A DNA stretch of 64,000 nucleotides from Patiria miniata (lineage: Eukaryota > Echinodermata > Asteroidea > Valvatida > Asterinidae), in NCBI RefSeq assembly GCF_015706575.1, contig NW_024037057.1:3615501-3679500 (forward strand), written 5' to 3'. A program made the translations under genes and the position numbers. Below the pieces are notes generated by a model. The model worked only from the letters and a program-made list of their open reading frames with translations, searched no databases and was not told the DNA's origin. How positions within the stretch are numbered: the stretch's first letter is position 1; the number at the start of each line of letters is the position of its first letter. Below, piece by piece: positions 56,541-64,000 of the stretch.

Positions 56541-58432
56541 CTAGCCACCAAATTCCTTGTCTGTAATGTCTAGTTTGGTTAAGTTTGTCATCTCACGTGC
56601 CAATGATCGAATATGAGTAATGTCTTCCCTGTTAAGGTTGCATGCATTGAATGCTAGTGTCTGAAGTTGTTTAAGTCCTAGGAGTTTGACAGCCCAAACT
56701 CCTGCAGTGCCACGCAAACCATTGCCATAAAGCATTAAATGAGTCAAGTTACTTGCCTTTTGAAGTGACGATAAAATACGATCAAATAGGTAAGATGTTA
56801 GTTCGCATTGATGAAAGCTCAAAGAACACATATTTTTCATCGTGGCTAAACGTGAAACTAAGACTTCACTTAACCTAGACAGGTCACACCCAGCAAATCT
56901 AACGCGATGAACTTTTGCAAGGTAATCTACCCCCGAGAGCTCTGTCTGCTCGGCAACATGCTGCAGTAACCACACGAGCGAGCTCAATGAGTCGTTGCTA
57001 TAATAACTCATCTCCATAGACTCAGCCAAAAATGATTCGATGAAATCTAGTGATAGCACCTCTCCTGACTGACTTTCAAAGTAGCAATTTAAGGCCAATT
57101 CCCCCACTGTATGGCCTGTGATAGCCTTCTCGTGCAGCATCCGTAATATATGCGTTGTGCATTGTTTATTGTCGCCGCAGCAGAAGCGCAACATGTACTC
57201 AAAATTCCAAGGATCACCAAGTTTATCAAGAATCTTCTGAAATTCCCCATCGTCTTTGCCTAAACGGCTCTGACAGTACACGGCTGCGCAGTACATTTGA
57301 AGTGTCTTAAGAACAAACTGCACGTTATTGTGAGTGGTCTTCATGGCCCTCTGGCTAGTGAGAATACCCGCAATTATCGCTTGATCAAATGCACTCTTCT
57401 CAAACTCTCTCTCTTGAAATGAAAGCCTTTGCTCTTGGGAAACAAGCCCTTCTAAAGCAACTTTGCCGATTGCAATTACTACTGCTGATATTGCTTCTTC
57501 TGATGTTTTAGCAATTTTTCTTCGAAATATGTATCTAATTGCCACAGAGAGCAGTCTTGAAATAGTGTCGGGTAGTGTTTCCTCTTCCCTCCACAGTAAG
57601 CACATTAGCAGCAGAAGCATAGGGTTACTAGCCAAATCAGACAGAACATTCGATAACTGAATCCTATCAAGAAGTCTCTCAGCCACATCAAGCTTTTTGG
57701 AGAAAAATCTTCTCACATACTGCCCAATATCTTCCATCCTAAATCCCAAAACCTTCACATTGGTGAAAGGTTTCTGAATGAGTGATTTGCTTGTCAATTT
57801 AGCAAAGTGCGAGGGGCGTGTTGTTACAACTACATAACATTCTTTGCCAAATTTTCGATTGAGCATTCTTAGAATGGAACCAAACTTGCTGGGTTCGAGG
57901 TTTGTTGTCCTTAATTCATCAAAGCCATCTATGAGAATGAGCACTCTACTACCATTGTCTTTAATGAATGCTTCCAAGTCACACTTGTTAACATTTGTGT
58001 CGTCTGATAAAAGTTGATCAAATACTGAATCAACCAGGTCGGACGTTTGATCGAGAGCGGACATTTTCAAAACAAACAAAAGTGTGAAAGTTTTGAGTGC
58101 AATACCCCTAGCCCAGTCGTATGCAATTTCGTCGATAATGGTTGACTTCCCCAACCCAGCTGACCCACACAAAATGACGCGTTTAATCACTTTTCCGTCT
58201 CTCGCTTTTATGAGGAAAATATCCCCATACTCTGCAACATCGCCCTCTATGTCATTCTGGTCACCCTTTTCTAATCTCAACTTTGTATAGATATCTCTTA
58301 TGTGTTTCATGTCGTCATCGACCCAGGGGATTAATTGAACGTAACTACCTGTGGTGGTATACTGGTCTTTTAATTCACTCCTGCACTGAGCAGCAGCATC
58401 ACTCGGACTGGATTGCGCTCTTCCCATCTCGG
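56541..58432 (-). CDS. Gene C exon: NACHT and short LRR
   Basis: 1,892 nt, acceptor TTTAACAG. Walker A GSAGLGKST, Walker B VLILIDGFDEL, SNPMLLLLMCLLWREEETLP, and the LRR start (FAGCDLSRLSEV, LTHLMLYGNGLRG, TLAFNACNLNREDITHI). All catalytic motifs are present. Ends early at DKEFGG. Confidence 0.87.
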
Positions 58433-61233
58433 CTGTTAAAGAAAAGAGGCAACATCAGGTGTGTATTTTGCAGCGGAAACGTTGTAGAAAGGGGTTCATA
58501 AAAACTTCATATGAAAGTTTCTTAACTGTGTTTTATTCCGAGAAATGCTCTTGGTAACTATTTCATTCTAATAAGAAACCGTGCATGTCAATTTAGCAAG
58601 GTTTTACGAAATACCGTAGAAAGGTGGTCTACTATAGAACTTTGTCTTCTACGTGGTAAAAAATGAAAGAACACTGGCGTTTTGGTCACCTGCAAGCAAC
58701 TATGTATATAGACCTTTTGCATAACAACCATCTTGTAAAGTATACGTACTGAGTAGCGGGCCGTGAACATTAAAGGACCATAGGCTCCACGATTGGGTGA
58801 GGGTCCTCAATTGGGTATCATCTACAACATTTTCAATAACAGGAGAGTAGCAAAAATAATCGATTGAAACGTGCACTCACTTGTCAGTCTGTTTTACTTC
58901 AGTAACAATCACCAATAGGTTTATACCCATGCGCATTGCTAAGCAAGAAATTAATGCACCTCCAAAATGGCTGCTACGCAAAGGTTCTGTTTAGTTTATC
59001 CATAAAAAGTGAAGTACATAATTTGAAGATATCCAAAAAGTAACTGATCGAATTACTGTTGAAAAGCATACTTGGTTTAAAGATAATAATGGCACTATTG
59101 AAAATCCCTGTGAAATTATTTTTTGTGGCATGCTGTTGTTTTAAAAAAACAATGAAAAAAGGTCATTTCTAAAGATGTAATTGTTTCCAAATCGCTGTAA
59201 ATAACGACAATTTTTCCCGCGGAAAAGACGCCGTCAAAGAAACCATTCCCAGGAATGTGATCGTATGAAACGAACTTTGTGTATCATTTGGGGCTTTTGT
59301 CCTTTATAGGGACAGAGGGTACCCCGTAATACTGGGTCATTGGTGTCGCGGGGGATACCCATCACCCAAAAAGGTGAAAGATTAAAAAGGACTAGTTAAA
59401 ATAAATATCCTGTTTATTTAAATGGGCCCATGCAATGTATTTTTTTAACAGTCCTTGAAAATGCACATTTGTGTCCCATTAAGCTTTTTTTTACAATGTT
59501 CGTTTTGCCATGTTCAAAGACATTTTGATTTGTTTTTTATGCTAATGGGTATTTCCATATTATTTCATGAGCAAACTGTTTCAGCACAAAACGTTACTAC
59601 AATTTTTGATATTTTGCTGTTGTAAATTTTCTTCGCTTTAGTGATTCATTGTTGTGTCAGTTCATGGCAGTAAGCCAATGAGCAAACCTTTTTCACAAAA
59701 TGTTTTAAATGAGCAAATCGTGGGTTCACAATTTGAACAGAAAACCCTTTAACTGAACAGGGTAATATGTACCTTGACTGCTTTCGGTCTCAATCGCTCC
59801 CACTTGTACCTCTAGTTCAGGTTTGTCTCGATGTGCACCTTCCTCCTGACTCGGCCTCTGGTCCTCAGATGATGGAGTTTGTTTCGCCTTGCTCTTTTCT
59901 TTAGCCCTTCCCACTTGAAACTCTGGTTGAAGTTTTTGTCCATGAGCAACTTCCTCCTGACTCGGTCTCTGTCCCTCAGATGATGTAGTCCCTTCCACAT
60001 TGCTCTTTTCTTTAGATCCTCCTACTTGTACCTCTGGTTGAGGTTTGTCTCGATAACCAACTTCCTCCTGACTTGGTCTATGTGCCTCAGATGATGTAGT
60101 CCCTTTCTGCGTGCTCTTTTCTGTAACCCTTCCTTCTGGTTGAGGTATGTCTTGATAAGCAACTTCTTCCTGTCTGGATCTTTGTCCTTCGGATGATGAA
60201 GTCCCTTTCTGCTTGCTTTGTTCTTTAGCTCCTCCCTCTTGTGCCGATGTTTGAGGTTTATCTCCACGAGAAACTTCCTCCTGACGCGGTCTCTTTCTCT
60301 CAGATAAAGTAGTGTCTTTCTGCTTGCTTTGTTCTTTAGCTCCTCCCTCTTGTGCCGATGGTTGAGGTTTATCTCCATGAGCAACTTCCTCCCGACGCGG
60401 TCTCTTTCCCTCAGATGATGTAGTCCATTTCTGCTTGCTTTGTTCTTTAGCTCCTCCCTCTTGTGCCGATGGTTGCGGTTTATCTCCATGAGAAACTTCC
60501 TCCTGACGCGGTCTCTTTCCCTCAGATGATGTAGTCCCTTTCTGTTTGCTTTGTTCTTTAGCTCCTCCCTCTTGTACCGATGGTTGAGGTTTATCTCCAC
60601 GAGAAACTTCCTCCTGACGCGGTCTCTGTCCCTCAGATAATGAAGTCCATTTCTGCTTGCTTTGTTCTTTAGCTCCTCCCTCTTGTGCCGATGGTTGAGG
60701 TTTATCTCCATGAGCAACTTCCTCCTGACGCGGTCTCTTTCCCTCAGATGATGTAGTGCCTTTCTGCTTACTTTGTTCTTTAGCTTCTCCCTCTTGTACC
60801 GATGGTTGAGGTTTATTTCCAGGAGAAACTTCCTCCTGACGCGGTCTCTTTCTCTCAGATGATGTAGTGCCTTTCTGCTTGTTTTGTTCTTTAGCCCTTC
60901 TTGATTGTACCGATGGACTAGGTTCCTCTTGATGACCAAGTTCCTCCTGTTTCATCCTCTGTTGCTCATCTGATGGTATCATTAACGCCAGCTCAGCAGG
61001 CCCGATTGAATTTAACGCATCTCTCAAACTCTGATATACTTCTTCGCGATTTGTTTGCTTTCTCCACCAAGAAAGCAGCATGTGTAGGCTCCTTTCTTTG
61101 TTTTCTTGGAAGTTGGTTTGGATTTGCTTGATTTCTGATTCTGCATATCCCAGGAATTTGGCCAACTTTTCCCAGGATGATTCAGTTTTCGAAGCCAACT
61201 TCTGAAAGAACTGGACATCAACATGATGTTTAT
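56541..61233 (-). CDS. Gene C: death domain, repeat linker, NACHT, short LRR
   Basis: Two exons, 61233-59773 and 58432-56541, join in phase 1 (about 1,117 codons). The death domain opens the first and a disordered linker of 37-residue repeats fills it; the second carries an intact NACHT and three or four LRR-like repeats before TAG 56541. No ubiquitin-like exons occur upstream before the window ends. The real start is unknown: the first exon has an acceptor (TTGTTGCAG) and no good ATG, so an upstream exon is needed, perhaps the domain exon at 62597-63004, which has the same phase. Unlike gene B the frame is unbroken. A C-terminally shortened receptor that keeps its ATPase could be regulatory, or on its way to loss. 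Confidence 0.75.
58433..59772 (-). other. Intron of gene C before NACHT
   Basis: Homologous to the gene A intron at 1691-2939 over much of its length; no coding signal. Confidence 0.6.
59773..61233 (-). CDS. Gene C exon: death domain and 111-bp-repeat linker
   Basis: 1,461 nt, phase 1/1. Death domain: SSWEKLAKFLGYAESEIKQI, RSLHMLLSWWRKQTN, LRDALNSIGPAELALMI. From 60900 down to about 60200 there are about seven nearly identical 111-bp units (37 residues: QEEVAHGDKPQPSAQEGGAK, EQSKQKGTTSSEGKRPR); further units are more diverged. A second minus-strand frame (60939-60022) is also free of stops because the unit length is a multiple of three. Confidence 0.82.
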
Positions 61234-62015
61234 CTGCAACAAAGAGAGAGATCCTGTTGTCAGTATAGCAAATCAATTATGTAATTGGTTGCTCCCTGTT
61301 CGGATTGAAAGGCAATTAAAACCTCTAACTTCCAGAGAGTGAAACTAGTGGAAACAAGAGGATTAGACTGAAAATTAATCTAATTTTAGACTGACAGGCT
61401 ATTAAAAAATGTATTCTAGTGGAAACTCGACCTGTCTATAATTCGATCCATTCGATTGAATGAATATCATGACTGGTCGCTAGTTTCAGTCACTGTGAGT
61501 GAATTTTAATTCGAATACAACTGTGAATTTTACTCTTTAATAAAAAGAGACATTACATGTCATTTGGTTGGAAAAGGAGCACATTTACTTTGATTTCCTG
61601 ATCCTCCATACGCTATTAATATCAGTGCCGATCTCTATTTCTCTGGTGAGAAATTACACTATGGGTGGTCCCAGCTCACCCACTCCCACAGAAGCCACTG
61701 CCGCCGGTATTTTGTAATCCTTAACATGTCTCCAATAGGTAAAACAAGATGTTAACAGTGACAATTTATAATTAGGGACGCACTCTCTTGGAAGGCCACT
61801 TATTTATACAGCCTCTGATTGAGCTTACATGCCTTTTTTAGCACTTGGGTTGGAAGGGGAAGAAACACAAGCCATAACACGAGAGCACCCGATCTTAATC
61901 AAACTTAAAACAATCGTTTTAAAACAATCTTCATGAATAGCTCTTTCGAGGAATATGTTGTTGTCATGGAAACTTTAGCGGGTGCTATTCATAATTATTG
62001 AAAGCCACCTTATAC
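61234..62015. other. Region between gene C and gene D exons
   Basis: About 780 nt, AT-rich. I see no gene, repeat or RNA. Confidence 0.5.
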
Positions 62016-62491
62016 TATTAAAACAGCACCTAATTCATGTCGATATCTGAGTCTTGACGCAACAGTTGAGCGTATATTTGAGGACAATCACAAGTTCGAA
62101 GTTATCGAGTGTGGGACTGCCGGTTGCCCAATCGTACGCAATGTTTTCCAAAAGAATGGACTTTTGCTCATCATCTGGTCCAGTAAGAATGGCCAGTTGA
62201 ATTGGATCGTCCTTTCGTTTTTTTTCACGAGGAAGACACCATCAAGGCGATATTACCCTGTTATCTGCCTCATAGCCTTAACCTATAGCTTTGGCATTAT
62301 AACCTTCTTGGTGTCACCATCTACCCATTTAACTATTTGCGAATTATGTTTCTGATACATATTTAAAAATGTTTCTTTACTTCTTTCAGCAGCGTGTTCG
62401 ATTGGATCGCTACTGTAAGCCTTGGTTGATATGCTGCTTTCTCTAAGTGGTTCATGCTGTATCTCTGTAATGTCGCTTGAGTCTTTTTCAT
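62016..62491 (-). pseudogene. Gene D: decayed NACHT start exon
   Basis: Acceptor TTTTTACAG, phase 1. It reads EKDSSDITEIQHEPLRE, then NSQIVKWVDGDTKKV, which lines up with VQLIPWVDDDMKHI of genes A-C. After stops it resumes DGVFLVKKNE, then in another frame IQLAILTGPDDEQKSILLEN and IAYDWATGSPTLDNFELVIV. The P-loop GxxGxGKS is eroded to GPDDEQKS. Homology ends near 62020. It is a frameshifted, truncated relic. Confidence 0.7.
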
Positions 62492-62596
62492 CTGTAAAAA
62501 AAGAGAGAGGAAAAAATCAACAACGAAAACTCTTTTTTTAAGAACTTTAAAAAAGAAGTTGATTGCAATTATTCTTTAAACAGCATATTTGGCTAC

Positions 62597-63004
62597 CTTT
62601 CAGCTGGTCTCTTTCCAACTCGTCAAAGAATCTGCAAGCCTGTTCGAAGTCGTTTTGCAGTATAGTGGCCTGGATAGCCAAGCCACTCTTATCTTCTGTT
62701 GTCAGGTCATCTGTGATAAGAATCTCCGACAGTTTCCTGGCGAGTTGTCCAGTGTTGTACATACTCCAGAGTCTGTTCAGACCCTCACGACTCATGATAC
62801 GAACAACAAATATCACACACCCTGGTTTTATTTCCACAAGCTCTCCGTCACATGAATTAATAAAACTAATCAATTCATTTATCACGTAATCTTCTCCGTG
62901 AGTTCGTCGCATGACAGCAAGCTTTTTCCTTAAGGTCTTGGTCTTGACATCATCCTTTGTCCCCTTCTGTGTGACGTCCGTGCTTACTGCTAGCTGTGGA
63001 AACT
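62597..63004 (-). CDS. Gene D: possible TRADD-N-like domain exon
   Basis: 408 nt, phase 1/1, acceptor TTGTTTTCAG, donor GTAGCC, fully open. It reads RRTHGEDYVINELISFIN, GCVIFVVRIMSREGLNRLWS, MYNTGQLARKLSEILITDDL, then a helix ending FEQACRFFDELERDQLKG. The alternating strands and helices, with EGL..LW..Y..G.L...L....I recall a TRADD-N-like domain seen in other invertebrate NLRs; this name is a memory-based guess. The open frame next to a dead NACHT suggests it may now be spliced to gene C's death-domain exon, which has the same phase. Confidence 0.5.
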
Positions 63005-63314
63005 CTGAAAACAAAATATAACGTTACTGATTAAAGGAACAACTATGAGTCCTTTCAGACTTTTTTTCTGGACAGTAAAACTTTGAATTTTTACACTCTT
63101 CAACCATCCAGTTGAACACTCTAATGATATGTGTTCCGAATGTGGCTATGATTCCGACGTCGATTAAGTGCTAAACACCTTACCAACCGGTCCTTTATCG
63201 TAAACTTTAGCATGACGTTATATGAATGATAATATCTGCATGAGAAACTCAGCGTGTACGGACACGTAAACCTTTCATGAATTCACCTGACATTTTAATG
63301 GGAAGGATATATAA

Positions 63315-63708
63315 GGCCAAAAAAAAGTCTCCGGTTTCTGGTATGCGCGCGCGTCGCCGCAGCCATGCGCGTCGGCAAAATGAAAAAGGTTTTTTTTTTC
63401 AATACAAGATGATGTCTCAAAACCGCCAAACTCACTGGTTTGACTGGAATCCTGCTGCTCCACAATTTTAACGTGTTTTCAGATGGGGTTTTGATCAAGA
63501 ATAAGCTTTATGTGGCCTCCCTGGACTCCCATAGACTCTGGACTCTGCACTAAGTTTAGTCGGGCACCATCTGCAGTCATCAGCCGACATTTGAAGCCCC
63601 CCCCAAAAAAAAAAAAAAAAAACAGGTAAAAAAAAAAAAAAAGCCGCGTCGCCGCACCACTTTTGGGGCAAGCTCCATACCAGAAACCGGATACTTTTTT
63701 TTTTGGCC
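63315..63708. mobile_element. Harbinger-like MITE
   Basis: 394 bp, with terminal inverted repeats of about 30 bp starting GGCCAAAAAAAAGT and containing CCGGTTTCTGGTATG on both ends. Flanked by the 3-bp duplication TAA (63312-63314 and 63709-63711). The TAA/TTA target and GGCC ends fit PIF/Harbinger. No transposase inside. The interior has GCGCGCGTCGCCGC and poly(A)/poly(T) runs. Confidence 0.8.
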
Positions 63709-63755
63709 TAAGACTGTCGAATTTCAAATTTATTCACACAGAAAAAATCACTCAC

Positions 63756-63893
63756 TAATGATTTCGTCTATCACGTAATCTTCTCCGTGAGTTCGTCGTA
63801 AGTCAACCAGCAGTTTCCTTAAGAATTTGGTCCCGAAATCGCCCTTTGTCCCCATCTGAGTGACGTCCGTGTTTTCTGCTGGCTTTTGAAACT
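63756..63893 (-). CDS. Gene D: partial duplicate of the TRADD-N-like exon
   Basis: 138 nt, acceptor TTTTCAG, donor GTGAGTG, phase 1/1. It reads ENTDVTQMGTKGDFGTKFL and RRTHGEDYVIDEII, about 65% identical to the first third of the exon at 62597-63004. It stops at a new donor before the core of the domain. It may be a real short exon or a fragment. Confidence 0.45.
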
Positions 63894-64000
63894 CTGAAAA
63901 CAAAAGATAACGTTACTGAATAAAATAACAACTTTGAGTCCTGGCAGAGTTTTTTCTGGACAGGAAAATTTTATATTGAATTTTGCACCCTTTATGACCA

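Overview
This is AT-rich, intron-containing animal DNA. It holds a cluster of NOD-like receptor (NLR) genes, all on the minus strand, separated by large repeat arrays. The fused death domains, ubiquitin-like domains, NACHT ATPase and 28-residue leucine-rich repeats fit the expanded NLR families of invertebrate deuterostomes. An echinoderm such as a sea urchin is my best guess and amphioxus the main alternative; I could not search a database to settle it.

Layout, low to high coordinate (each gene reads from high to low). Gene A (1-10780) has eleven exons whose splice phases all agree: start exon, ubiquitin-like 1 (two exons), death domain 1, charged linker, ubiquitin-like 2 (two exons), death domain 2 with a long Lys/Glu/Gln-rich repeat linker, death domain 3, death domain 4, then NACHT running off the left edge. 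An 11-bp minisatellite follows (about 10.98-11.31 kb). Then comes an array of degenerate 2-3 kb repeat units (11.6-31 kb), with a 5'-truncated LINE inside it (17187-18910) and an inverted segment near 30 kb. From 31 to 36 kb there is repeat-rich gene B flank and decayed LRR sequence. Gene B (36.6-46.1 kb) is a paralogue of A without death domains 3 and 4, and carries one frameshift and one nonsense codon. A second copy of the 11-bp minisatellite (46.3-46.65 kb) precedes diverged array units, a palindrome, a tRNA-derived SINE and a 720-bp fold-back element (47-55.6 kb). Gene C (56.5-61.2 kb) has a death domain, a 111-bp-repeat linker, NACHT and a short LRR. At 62.0-63.9 kb lie exons of a fourth receptor (D): a possible TRADD-N-like domain and a decayed NACHT start, with a Harbinger-like MITE in the intron.

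The genes look like sensors: NACHT for nucleotide-driven oligomerisation, LRRs for recognition, death and ubiquitin-like domains for signalling. Almost every domain exon starts and ends in phase 1, so whole domains can be gained or lost without breaking the frame. The paralogues show this: A has four death domains, B two and C one. A 123-bp phase 1/1 exon-like cassette recurs twelve times in the repeat arrays and may be another module of the same system.
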